This document shows positions 33,597-42,748 of a stretch of DNA of 64,000 nt, one piece after another (the first letter of the stretch is position 1; the number at the start of each line of letters is the position of its first letter). A program made the translations under genes and the position numbers. Source of the stretch: an uncultured Ruminococcus sp. (GTDB taxonomy: Bacteria > Bacillota > Clostridia > Oscillospirales > Ruminococcaceae); NCBI GenBank assembly GCA_937926145.1, contig CALANW010000118.1, positions 23,768-87,767 of the forward strand, given 5' to 3'. The notes under the pieces were generated by a model. The model did no database searches, had not been told where the DNA came from, and saw nothing but the letters and a program-made list of their open reading frames with translations.

Positions 33597-34790
33597 TTAC
33601 TGGATATTTTCGAACGAACCGTAAAGAGCCGGAAGGATACCTGCAATAACGAAACCGATCGCAGTACCCATAAAGATGATCATTACAGGCTCGATCATAC
33701 CGACAAGACGTCCGATAGCAGCGTCCGATTCATCTTCATAGAATTCAGCGGACTTTGTAAGAATGGTATCGAGCGCACCGGATTCCTCACCAACATAGAT
33801 GATAGAAACGAACATTGACTCGAAAATGCCCGTTCTCTGAATGGAAACGGAGAGCTGTTCACCCTGCTTTACTTCATCAACGACTGTTTCAAAAGCCTTT
33901 TCGATATAGTCATTGTTAAGGATAGCAGCCGAACGTTCAAGTGCTTCGACCATAGGGATACCGGAGGAATAAAGCGACGAAAGTGTTCTTGCGAATTTAC
34001 CGGTATAAACCTTTACAACAAGCTTTCCGAAGCCGGGACCTTTACATTTCAGTTTATCCCATTTATAATGTATCGACGGAACTTTAAGAGCATACTTTAC
34101 TGCAAAGATAACGCCGAGGATAACAGCGATGTAAACATACCAGTAGCCGATAAGGCTGTCGGAGAATGCAAAAAGAGCACCTGTGATACCCTTCATATCC
34201 TCTTCTCTCATCATATCCTTGAATGTAGGCATGATAAATGTGAAAAGGAGAACAACGATCGCTACGCAGAGAACAGCAAGGATAATAGGATACATCATTG
34301 AGCCTTTTATCTTGTTGTTGAGTTTAGCTTCCTTTGCGTAGTTATCTTCAAGTCGCTTTGAAATAACGTCAAGAGAACCCGAAGCTTCACCTGCCTGAAC
34401 CATCGAGATCATAAAGTTCGGGAATGCACCCTGCTGCATTTTGAGAGCGTCCGAGAAAGACGAACCCTTCTGAACTTCTTCGTAGATCTCCTGATAGATC
34501 TGCTTCTGCGCTTTCTTTTCCTGCTCTTTATACAGGATATCGAGCGCCTTGACGAGTGTGAGTCCCGATGTCAGCATTGCGCTGAGCTGTCTGCAGTCAT
34601 TGGAGAGCTCTTTTGTCGTGAACTTATGAAGAGTGTTTGTCGTTTTGGAAGAAGCTTCCTTGTAGCTGGAGCAAAAAAGCCCCTTTTCGTGGATCTTTTC
34701 CAAAAAGTCATTTACATCCTCAGCCGTCATTCGAGCGTTCTTGACAGTATTGCCCTGAACGTCTGTGGCGGTGTAGATAAATGTCTTCAT
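33597..34790 (-). CDS. pilC: Type IV pilus platform protein PilC
   Basis: PilC/GspF is the inner-membrane platform on which PilB and PilT act. The 397 residues contain two GspF repeats: about 60-185 (FTTKELSNDCRQLSAMLTSG, MVQAGEASGSLD) and about 265-390 (FARTLSSLYSSGIPMVEALE, YVGEESGALD). Three transmembrane segments lie near 160-185, 205-230 and 365-390. It is the first gene of the minus-strand pilus operon, with a promoter at 34859-34887. Confidence 0.95.
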   Translation of the reverse strand: MKTFIYTATDVQGNTVKNARMTAEDVNDFLEKIHEKGLFCSSYKEASSKTTNTLHKFTTKELSNDCRQLSAMLTSGLTLVKALDILYKEQEKKAQKQIYQEIYEEVQKGSSFSDALKMQQGAFPNFMISMVQAGEASGSLDVISKRLEDNYAKEAKLNNKIKGSMMYPIILAVLCVAIVVLLFTFIMPTFKDMMREEDMKGITGALFAFSDSLIGYWYVYIAVILGVIFAVKYALKVPSIHYKWDKLKCKGPGFGKLVVKVYTGKFARTLSSLYSSGIPMVEALERSAAILNNDYIEKAFETVVDEVKQGEQLSVSIQRTGIFESMFVSIIYVGEESGALDTILTKSAEFYEDESDAAIGRLVGMIEPVMIIFMGTAIGFVIAGILPALYGSFENIQ

Positions 34791-34828
34791 ATAGGATTTA
34801 CACCTCCGGTTGGATAAAAAAGATTTAA

Positions 34829-34843
34829 GGGCACACCCTGCCC
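34829..34843 (-). other. GC hairpin with U tract in the pilC leader
   Basis: GGGCA/TGCCC with a five-base loop is followed on the minus strand by TTAAATCTTTTTT, between the promoter and pilC. It resembles a weak attenuator in the leader of the pilus operon. Confidence 0.4.
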
Positions 34844-34858
34844 CAAGATACTACCCCT

Positions 34859-34887
34859 ATTATAACATTTTGGTTACAAATTGGCAA
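34859..34887 (-). promoter_or_regulatory. Promoter of the pilC-pilMN-pilO operon
   Basis: Minus-strand TTGCCA (34882-34887) and TATAAT (34859-34864) are 17 bases apart. In the 523-base gap 34791-35313, the stretch 34900-35160 is AT-rich and nothing else was recognised in it. Confidence 0.78.
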
Positions 34888-35186
34888 TATGTTATTTTCA
34901 ACAAAATGTCTAAAAATATTGTACGTTTATCACAAAGCTTTCAACAACATCTATGTTTTAAGTCTAAAATATGTCCTGATTTTGTATTTATTTCATCTTT
35001 TTGATATACTATTCTTGTCCTCCAAAAACTTGCACAGCAATAGTGCTTTTTCCTGCAAAAACTCAAAAACAAGCCTCTGCAATGCAACTTATCTTTTAAA
35101 ATCCTGCATCATTACGTCATATTGCTCAATATTTATGGTCAAATATTGTAAACCTATAAAAAATTTGATTTTTTGGCAAAAAGCTC

Positions 35187-35215
35187 TTGCAAACCAAAGA
35201 TGTATAGTGTATAAT
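35187..35215 (+). promoter_or_regulatory. Promoter of the glutamate dehydrogenase gene
   Basis: TTGCAA (35187-35192) and TATAAT (35210-35215) with 17-base spacing, giving a leader of about 90 bases. Confidence 0.83.
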
Positions 35216-35298
35216 AGAAACTGTAATGTTCTCCGTAACGAAAAAGCGGCGGAACGAGAAGCTGTGAGTGAGTCATCAGCACTATATACTATTATTAA

Positions 35299-36669
<1,371 letters not shown>

Positions 36670-36672
<3 letters not shown>

Positions 36673-37155
36673 TTCGGAATTAGGAATTCGGAATGCGGAA
36701 TTAGTTTGCTTCGCAAATAATTTTAAATCGTTGGGGCGGATTCTATATCCGCCCTTTTCGTGTTTAATTGCTAATTGGATTTTCGATATGCGAATAAACA
36801 AAGACAGACCTGTTTTCAAAGAATTATCCCTTTGAAAACAGGTCTGTTCGTTTATTTTATACTAAACACCAATTAAAAACTATACAAAAAATCAAGCAAA
36901 AGCTCGTAGCTGTTATAACAGCTTGATGTTGAAAACAGGTTTATATGGCTTTTGCGCCGATTTTTTGTCTACACTTTGATTAAAAATTAGTATTATAACG
37001 CCTTGCGGCGCGGGACGGGAAACCCGTCCCCTACAGTAGTTCCGCTGTAATTCGTAGATTGCATCGGGCGGATATGGAATCCGCCCCTACGAAAATCCGT
37101 TTTTTCGCCGTAAATTTTCGGAGCAAAATAATTCCGAATTCCGCATTCCGAATTA
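36670..37155. repeat. Composite intergenic repeat element E2
   Basis: Begins TAATTCGGAATTAGGAATTC at the gdhA stop and ends with the inverse TTCCGAATTCCGCATTCCGAATTAA at the stop of the next gene. Inside are a 17-pair terminator hairpin (36804-36847), a GGGACGGGAAACCCGTCCC hairpin near 37013-37031 and GGCGGATATGGAATCCGCC near 37070-37090. No coding potential. Confidence 0.75.
36804..36847. terminator. Repeat-borne terminator downstream of gdhA
   Basis: Arms 36804-36820 and 36831-36847 pair perfectly over 17 bases (ACAGACCTGTTTTCAAA), followed by TCGTTTATTTT. It is the only terminator seen after gdhA. Confidence 0.8.
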
Positions 37156-38205
37156 ATCCTTAATGTTTTCTATAAACTTCGTCAATTCCCCTGCCATTTC
37201 ATTGTGTTCCGCAAGTCTTGGGTGTCCGGGAGTTGCCGCGCCGTTTCTTGTAAAGAGGTTATGGTATGCTTTTATGCCCATTTCGTTAAGCTCGTTCTTT
37301 ATCTCCTCTATTGCGTTATCCCATTCGGCATCGTGCATCAATATTGTCGTTGTGAGGACAAATTTCGGCGAGGAATACTTTTTATCGAGGTCGCGGACCA
37401 TTTTGATATATGCGGTCTTCCACACTTTTCTGTACTCGGGGTCGGAGATGTTTATATCGTCGCTGTCCGTTCTGCCGTTATGCTTATCGTTCTGACCGAT
37501 AGCAATTACGACGATATCGGGGATATAACGTGAGAAATCCCACTGCGAAAGTCCGCCCTCGGGGAAGTAACAGAGCTTATCATAGACGCTTTCCAGTCCG
37601 ATATAATCGGGGTGGTGGAAATATCCCGTTCCGTCAAAGAGCGCGATGCCGCCCTGACAGATATTATGTATTTCCGCACCGATATTGCGCGCGGTCTGCA
37701 TCACAAAGCTGTTCCAGACGTTATCATAGCGGCTATTGTGATTTTCTGGGTCACATTTGCCGATATAATCTGCGGCTTCGATGACCTCACCTGCGCAAAC
37801 GCTGTCGCCGTAAACTTCCATTTTAAGCTTCGGCTTTTCGGGCGCATCGAGCATTTCGCCGTCTATCTCAATACCTTTGAGGGTCAAAAGCTGGTTTGCG
37901 GCGTGCTGCTTGTATATTGTGACATTATGCTCGGTGTTTTCAAGGTTTTCCGCTATAACAATATCGATATCCCTGCCGTTATTTTCGGCGGAAAGCTTCA
38001 CACTGCACTGTTTTCCGTCAACGACTGCGCCGAGGGAAAGTTCGCCCCAATAGATAACGGTGTTGATCCTGACGGTGAGTGCTGTTCCCTTGAAGCGGAA
38101 CGAAGCACTTGAACCTGCGTAGTAAAACACGGGTGCATTTTCATCACCGAAATTTATTCTTCCGCTGTATGATATCCTTTTATCCGACATTTTTATGCTG
38201 TTCAT
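37153..38205 (-). CDS. Carbohydrate esterase family 2-type acetylesterase
   Basis: The 350-residue protein has an N-terminal jelly-roll (about 10-120, INFGDENAPVFYYAGSSASF) and a C-terminal SGNH hydrolase domain, the CE2 layout. Candidate catalytic residues are the Ser of VYGDSVCAGE (about 133) and the His of ATPGHPRLAEH (about 329); IGQND is block III. CE2 enzymes remove acetyl groups from plant polysaccharide sugars. There is no signal peptide, so it likely acts on imported oligosaccharides. AGGAGG precedes the ATG. It is divergent from the GH9 gene; a cre-like site lies between. Confidence 0.88.
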   Translation of the reverse strand: MNSIKMSDKRISYSGRINFGDENAPVFYYAGSSASFRFKGTALTVRINTVIYWGELSLGAVVDGKQCSVKLSAENNGRDIDIVIAENLENTEHNVTIYKQHAANQLLTLKGIEIDGEMLDAPEKPKLKMEVYGDSVCAGEVIEAADYIGKCDPENHNSRYDNVWNSFVMQTARNIGAEIHNICQGGIALFDGTGYFHHPDYIGLESVYDKLCYFPEGGLSQWDFSRYIPDIVVIAIGQNDKHNGRTDSDDINISDPEYRKVWKTAYIKMVRDLDKKYSSPKFVLTTTILMHDAEWDNAIEEIKNELNEMGIKAYHNLFTRNGAATPGHPRLAEHNEMAGELTKFIENIKD

Positions 38206-38229
38206 TTTTTATCCTCCTAAAACCGGAAA

Positions 38230-38243
38230 TGAAAACATTTTCA
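38230..38243. promoter_or_regulatory. cre-like LacI/CcpA operator
   Basis: TGAAAACATTTTCA differs from the cre consensus TGWAANCGNTNWCA at a single position and lies 25 bases upstream of the CE2 gene start. It suggests carbon-source control. The regulator is not in this window. Confidence 0.5.
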
Positions 38244-38264
38244 TTCCTACTGTTATAATATTTT

Positions 38265-38285
38265 AACATACATTCTCGGTATGTT
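38265..38285. promoter_or_regulatory. Inverted repeat in the CE2-GH9 divergent region
   Basis: AACATAC (38265-38271) and GTATGTT (38279-38285) form a 7-7-7 inverted repeat, spaced like an operator for a dimeric regulator. The regulator is unknown. Confidence 0.4.
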
Positions 38286-38409
38286 CAAGCAAAATCATAT
38301 AATTTTTTCAAAAATATACAGAAAATCCTCATTATAAACTCATTATGGAATAGTATAATTAAGGTAGAAAGAAGTACACTTTATCATTCCGATAGGCGGT
38401 GAAGACAAT

Positions 38410-40041
38410 ATGAAATCAAGGCTTTTTATCAACCAGCTCGGCTATGAGCTTTACGGTCCGAAAACGGCTGTTGTCACGGGCATCACCCAAACAGAATATT
38501 TCAGCATTGTCGATTGCTCCACTGAGAAAACTATGCTCACGGGGCAGCTTTCCAAGCCGCTTTTTGACGAAGCTTCGGGAGAATACACTGCCATTGCGGA
38601 TTTCTCCACGTTCCGTCTTCCGGGAAGATATTACATAAAGGTCGGCAGGAAGCACTCATACGAATTCGATGTGCGCGAACGCCCCTACTGCAACCTTAAA
38701 GCAACGCTGCTCCGCGGATTTTATTACAACCGCTGCGGCGAAGTGAGCGATGAGAATCCTGCAATTATCCCCGAATATGCTCACCCGAAATGCCACTGCG
38801 AGCCTGCGGAGCTTGTCGAGAACCGTGAAAAGATCATCGATGTTTCGGGCGGCTGGCACGATTCGGGCAGCTATGTAAAGGCTGTCCCGAGCGCCTGCAT
38901 TGCCCTTGCTCAGATGCTTTATGCTTATAAAATGTTCCCTGCCGAATTTTGCAGCAGGGACAATATCCCCGATTCGCCCAAGGGTATGCCCGATATCCTC
39001 GCCGAGTGCAGAGTCGAACTTGTATGGCTGCTGAAAATGCAGACGAGGAGCGGCGGAGTTTACCACAAGGTTTCGACACCGAACGTCAGCGTTTTTGCAC
39101 GTCCCGAAAATGACCACGAGCTTCAGCTCGTTGCGCCCGTTTCGTTCCAGGCGACCGCCTGCTTTACGGCTGTTGCGGCGCTCGCAAGCAGTATATACGA
39201 AGAATTCGACAGGGACTTCGCCGACCTGCTCCAGTCTGCGGCTTTCAGCGGTTGGATATGGCTTTCCTCCTGCGAAGAACCTCAGCAGTTCGTCAACTCT
39301 CCCGAATTTACACATTCATCGAGCGGCGATATCAAACCGAGAAGCCTTACGGATACGCTCTTCTGGACAGTGTGCGAGCTTTATTCGCTCACGGGCGAAG
39401 AATCGTTCCGCAGGAAGATACATCAACTCTATAAAAATGTCTGCGCAACGGAATTTTCCTGCTTCGGCACGGGCGGCTTCGGCGCACTCGCCTATATCAC
39501 GACCGACAGAGTAAAAGACCTCGAAGTGGATCGTCATATACGCCTCCAGTTCCGTATCGAAGCCGACAATATCATCGGTCTTTCCGAGCATAACGGCTTT
39601 GAAACTGCGCAAGCACCCTCGGAGTATAACTACTTCACCAATATAAATGTCCTTAACCGTGCAATGGTGCTTATCGTTGCGAATATCTTTTTCCACAGCA
39701 GAGAGTATGTCAACGCCGCCGCAAGCCAGTTCGACTATATCCTCGGAAAAAATCCGCTCGGGCAGTGCTTTATCACGGGCGTTGGCATCAACCCAGTAAA
39801 AAATCCGCACCACAGACTTTCGGCATTCTCCGAAACGGACGACCCCGTACCGGGACTTCTCGTCATAGGCGTATGCGCGGACGACGATGCAAAGGATTCA
39901 TTCGCGAAATGGAATATCCCGAGAGGAACACCGCGCGCGAAATGCTACTGCGACAACAAAGTATGCTATTCGACAAATGAAACCGTACTCTTTGCAAACT
40001 CGGCAATGCTGTTTGTTACGGCGTTTTTCGACAAAATGTGA
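38410..40041 (+). CDS. GH9-family protein lacking the usual catalytic base
   Basis: The 543-residue protein has an N-terminal CelD_N Ig-like domain (about 1-85, LFINQLGYELYGPKTAVV) and a GH9 alpha-barrel. Conserved features include NPHHRLSAF (about 460) and the acid region STNETVLFANSAM (about 520). The first signature, normally GGWxDAGD, reads GGWHDSGSYVK (about 152-162): the first Asp is kept but the second, the general base in characterised GH9 enzymes, is Ser. The codons GAT TCG GGC AGC confirm this. It has no signal peptide, so it is probably cytoplasmic and acts on cello-oligosaccharides, or is non-catalytic. Its C-terminus is complete. Confidence 0.87.
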   Translation: MKSRLFINQLGYELYGPKTAVVTGITQTEYFSIVDCSTEKTMLTGQLSKPLFDEASGEYTAIADFSTFRLPGRYYIKVGRKHSYEFDVRERPYCNLKATLLRGFYYNRCGEVSDENPAIIPEYAHPKCHCEPAELVENREKIIDVSGGWHDSGSYVKAVPSACIALAQMLYAYKMFPAEFCSRDNIPDSPKGMPDILAECRVELVWLLKMQTRSGGVYHKVSTPNVSVFARPENDHELQLVAPVSFQATACFTAVAALASSIYEEFDRDFADLLQSAAFSGWIWLSSCEEPQQFVNSPEFTHSSSGDIKPRSLTDTLFWTVCELYSLTGEESFRRKIHQLYKNVCATEFSCFGTGGFGALAYITTDRVKDLEVDRHIRLQFRIEADNIIGLSEHNGFETAQAPSEYNYFTNINVLNRAMVLIVANIFFHSREYVNAAASQFDYILGKNPLGQCFITGVGINPVKNPHHRLSAFSETDDPVPGLLVIGVCADDDAKDSFAKWNIPRGTPRAKCYCDNKVCYSTNETVLFANSAMLFVTAFFDKM

Positions 40042-40044
40042 TAG

Positions 40045-40395
40045 TTTAATGCGGAATTAGGAATTCGGAATTATTAGCATAGCTAACATTTGCCTGGTAT
40101 TGCGAAGCCAAGCGAAACTTTATAAACCAACAATCAAATAGCGTGATATTTAGCAGATCAAAAGCGCAGTTCACACGATAACGGAAAACGAAATTCGTGA
40201 TCTTTAATGTGAATTGCGCTGTTCTGTTTTTCCGAAACAAGCAAACAGCTTATACATAATGTTAGAATATAACAACGCGTCAAAGCAATATGCCGCAGGG
40301 CTATTTACTTTTATATTTTTTACGGTATAATTAAAAATCAGAGCATGGACCCACGGCAATTCCGAATTCCGCATTCCGAATTCCGAATTTATCAT
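40045..40395. repeat. Composite intergenic repeat element E3
   Basis: Left end TTTAATGCGGAATTAGGAATTC and right end AATTCCGAATTCCGCATTCCG are inverted and flank about 300 bases between the GH9 and TraX genes. The interior differs from E2 and contains a long stem (40163-40175 with 40208-40220). No gene was seen. Confidence 0.65.
40163..40231 (+). terminator. Terminator downstream of the GH9 gene
   Basis: AGCGCAGTTCACA (40163-40175) pairs with TGTGAATTGCGCT (40208-40220) with one G-T, enclosing a second small hairpin, and is followed by GTTCTGTTTTT. Confidence 0.7.
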
Positions 40396-40411
40396 AAGGG
40401 GTATTTTTTAA

Positions 40412-41161
40412 ATGAAAAAGGGCTTGAACTCCAATGCACTTAAAATGATCGCCGTTGCCGCAATGACGATAGACCATATCGCATGGCTCGCTTTCCCCGA
40501 TTATCCGCACGAAGCTCTGCCCGTTATCCTGCACATCATCGGCAGGCTGACCTGCCCCATTATGTGCTTTTTTATCGCAGAGGGATATCACTACACCAAA
40601 AATATCCGCAAATATACCTGCCGATTGTTCGTATTTGCGTTCATCTCGCATTTCGCATATATTTTCGCATCTGCGGATTTTGTCGATTGGAAGTCATTTA
40701 TCCCGTTTTATTACGGAAATATCCTCAACCAGACGAGCGTTATCTGGCCTCTCGCATGGGGGCTTGTTATGCTGCGCGTAGTCAACAGCGAAAAGATACG
40801 GAAGCAATGGGTCAAAACCGTTCTTATACTGCTGATATGCCTTGTGACATTCCCGAGCGACTGGAGCTGCATCGCAAGTCTTTGCATACTCGCATTCGGC
40901 ACGAACCGCGGCAACCTCAAAGCGCAGTCGCTTTGGATGATCTTCTATGTTGCTATCTATTCAGCTGTTTATTGCTTCACTATCGACTGGGTATACGGAC
41001 TTGTGCAAATGGGCGTTGTCCTCGCGATACCGTTCATAAAGCTTTACAACGGCGAAAGAGGCAAAAACCCTCGCACAAACAAAGCTATGAAGTGGATTTT
41101 CTACATATACTATCCGCTTCATCTTGCAATTCTCGGCTTTATCCAGCTTGCTTTGCGATAA
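40412..41161 (+). CDS. TraX-family membrane protein
   Basis: The 249-residue polytopic protein matches the TraX family: LKMIAVAAMTIDHIAWLAFP at the start, RLTCPIMCFFIAEGYHYTKN (about 47-67), and six to seven further hydrophobic segments. Plasmid TraX acetylates F-pilin, but chromosomal Bacillota members are uncharacterised and likely acyltransferases of another substrate. Whether it modifies the type IV pili of this strain is speculation. AAGGGG precedes the ATG, and the YbaK-like gene follows 24 bases later. Confidence 0.88.
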   Translation: MKKGLNSNALKMIAVAAMTIDHIAWLAFPDYPHEALPVILHIIGRLTCPIMCFFIAEGYHYTKNIRKYTCRLFVFAFISHFAYIFASADFVDWKSFIPFYYGNILNQTSVIWPLAWGLVMLRVVNSEKIRKQWVKTVLILLICLVTFPSDWSCIASLCILAFGTNRGNLKAQSLWMIFYVAIYSAVYCFTIDWVYGLVQMGVVLAIPFIKLYNGERGKNPRTNKAMKWIFYIYYPLHLAILGFIQLALR

Positions 41162-41185
41162 AACCTTATTAATTTGGTGAGAAAA

Positions 41186-41668
41186 ATGAACAAACAAGAA
41201 ACCTACGCTTTTCTAAAGGAAAATAACATAGAATTTGAAGCTGTCGAGCATAAAGCCGTGTTCAATATGGACGAACTCGGCACGATCGAGCTTCCCCACC
41301 CCGAATGGGAAGCGAAAAACCTTTTTGTCCGTGATGATAAAAAGCGGAACTACTACCTTATCACCGTTAAGGGCGACAAGCGTGTCGATCTAAAGGATTT
41401 TCGCCAAAAGCACGAATTAAGACATCTTTCGTTTGCCTCTGCCGATGACCTGCTCGAAATTATGGAACTCACCCCGGGCTCGGTAACACCGCTCGGACTG
41501 CTTAACGACAGCGAATGCAAGGTGAAATTTTACCTTGATGCCGAATTTGAGAGTGGAATGATCGGTGTTCACCCTAACGACAACACCGCGACCGTTTATA
41601 TGAAAGCCGATGATGTTCTGCGACTTATCATTGAACACGGCAATGAAGCGGAAATGACCGAAATATAA
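41186..41668 (+). CDS. YbaK/ProX-type aminoacyl-tRNA deacylase
   Basis: The 160-residue protein matches the YbaK/EbsC family that hydrolyses misacylated tRNA, most like ProXp-ala (PrdX): FLKENNIEFEAVEHKAVFNMDEL, KNLFVRDDKKRNYYLITVKGDK (the conserved Lys lies here) and LTPGSVTPLGLLND. The ATG at 41186 is chosen over upstream in-frame TTG and GTG because GGTGAG lies at the right distance. It probably clears Ala-tRNA(Pro). Confidence 0.9.
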   Translation: MNKQETYAFLKENNIEFEAVEHKAVFNMDELGTIELPHPEWEAKNLFVRDDKKRNYYLITVKGDKRVDLKDFRQKHELRHLSFASADDLLEIMELTPGSVTPLGLLNDSECKVKFYLDAEFESGMIGVHPNDNTATVYMKADDVLRLIIEHGNEAEMTEI

Positions 41669-41681
41669 GGAGTTACATTTA

Positions 41682-41747
41682 ATGATATTGAATAATCGGA
41701 GAATTCCGATATTAGACCCAAGAACCTGCCTTGAAAACCGAATCTAA
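41682..41747 (+). CDS. Putative 21-residue leader peptide upstream of pnuC
   Basis: AAGGAG with nine-base spacing precedes an ATG opening a 21-residue frame, MILNNRRIPILDPRTCLENR plus one Ile. Its stop lies in the loop of a hairpin (CCTTGAAAA 41729-41737 with TTTTCAAGG 41751-41759) whose right arm covers the AAGG of the pnuC ribosome binding site. A ribosome translating the leader would open the hairpin, as in translational attenuation. Expression is unproven. Confidence 0.45.
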   Translation: MILNNRRIPILDPRTCLENRI

Positions 41748-41762
41748 AAATTTTCAAGGGAG
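41729..41762 (+). promoter_or_regulatory. Hairpin sequestering the pnuC ribosome binding site
   Basis: A nine-pair perfect stem (41729-41737 with 41751-41759) overlaps the AAGGGAG ribosome binding site (41756-41762) of pnuC. This would repress translation unless opened by a ribosome, protein or ligand. It does not show the known NAD-binding riboswitch pattern that I can recognise. Confidence 0.55.
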
Positions 41763-41770
41763 AAATGTAA

Positions 41771-42478
41771 ATGAGCAATCCAATTAAAGAACTTACAGCA
41801 AAGGAATGGGCGCTTTGGCTCTGTTCTCTGCTTGCGGTAATAGCTTCAAACCTGCTTGCGGGAAATGTCGATATCCTCACGCTCGCGGCGGTATGCATCG
41901 GTGTGACTTCACTTGTATTTGCCGCGAAGGGCAATGTCTGGTCGCAAATACTGATGATAGTTTTCAGTGTCCTCTACGGTATAATTTCGTGGAGATTCCG
42001 ATACTGGGGCGAAATGATGACCTACCTCGGAATGACCCTGCCAATGGCGGTCTGGTCAACGATAACGTGGATAAAAAATCCGTCCGAGAACGGAAAAGAG
42101 GTCGAAATACAGAAGCTCACCAAGAAGCACGTCATAGGACTTGTTTTCTTCGGGATAGTAACGACAGCCGTGTTCTATTTTATATTGAAAGCACTCGGCA
42201 CACCGAATATCGCCTTCAGTACACTGTCGGTAACAACGAGCTTTTTCGCCGCATCACTCACAATGCTCCGCTCGCCATTCTATGCGCTCGGATATGCATC
42301 GAATGATATCGTGCTCATAGTTTTGTGGGTGCTGGCTTCGATGAATGACCCTCAGTATATCCCCGTTGCGGTCAATTTTGCGATATTCTTTTTCAATGAT
42401 ATGTATGGATTTGTCAGTTGGAGAAAGAGAGCGCAGGTTCAGAACAGTAATCTGTCGGAGAAATGCGAAGCTGAATAA
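41771..42478 (+). CDS. pnuC: PnuC-family nicotinamide riboside transporter
   Basis: PnuC moves nicotinamide riboside across the membrane for NAD salvage. The 235-residue protein has about seven transmembrane segments; WRFRYWGEMMTYLGMTLPMA and the C-terminal FFFNDMYGFVSWRKR match the family (NDxYG..W). No NadR or nicotinamide kinase gene is adjacent. The deacylase gene is 102 bases upstream, separated by the leader peptide and hairpin. Confidence 0.9.
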   Translation: MSNPIKELTAKEWALWLCSLLAVIASNLLAGNVDILTLAAVCIGVTSLVFAAKGNVWSQILMIVFSVLYGIISWRFRYWGEMMTYLGMTLPMAVWSTITWIKNPSENGKEVEIQKLTKKHVIGLVFFGIVTTAVFYFILKALGTPNIAFSTLSVTTSFFAASLTMLRSPFYALGYASNDIVLIVLWVLASMNDPQYIPVAVNFAIFFFNDMYGFVSWRKRAQVQNSNLSEKCEAE

Positions 42479-42480
42479 AG

Positions 42481-42748
42481 TTAAATAAAATTTAGCAGAG
42501 TGTACGAATTTCGGCAGGGACGAATTCCATATCCTCCGGATAAACGCACGATTTTGCTCCGCAAAACAAATATTGCAGGACATTGTAATATAAACGAACA
42601 AGACCTGTTTTCATTGGAATTTTCCTTTGAAAACAGGTCTGTTTTTATAATTATTTCCGACACTTCGTGCGCCGAAAAATCACTTCGCGATTTGGGACAG
42701 GTGCCCCGCCCCTACGGAGTTTATGACAAATATACGCAATACAAATAA
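42481..42748. repeat. Composite intergenic repeat element E4 (decayed left end)
   Basis: Shares GGATAAACGCACGATTTTG and the CCGCAAAAC stretch with E7, plus the terminator hairpin and a GGGACAGGTGCCCCGCCCCTACGGAG block. The left inverted end is not recognisable. It lies between convergent pnuC and the galactokinase-family gene. ORFs across it are not coding. Confidence 0.6.
42601..42640. terminator. Repeat-borne bidirectional terminator between pnuC and galK
   Basis: AGACCTGTTTTCA (42601-42613) pairs with TGAAAACAGGTCT (42628-42640), followed by GTTTTTATAATT. Confidence 0.78.

Noticed and set aside
41669..41770. Known NAD-binding riboswitch ahead of pnuC
   Set aside because: The region is better explained by a short frame and one hairpin; I could not fit the pseudoknot or conserved core of known classes by eye.
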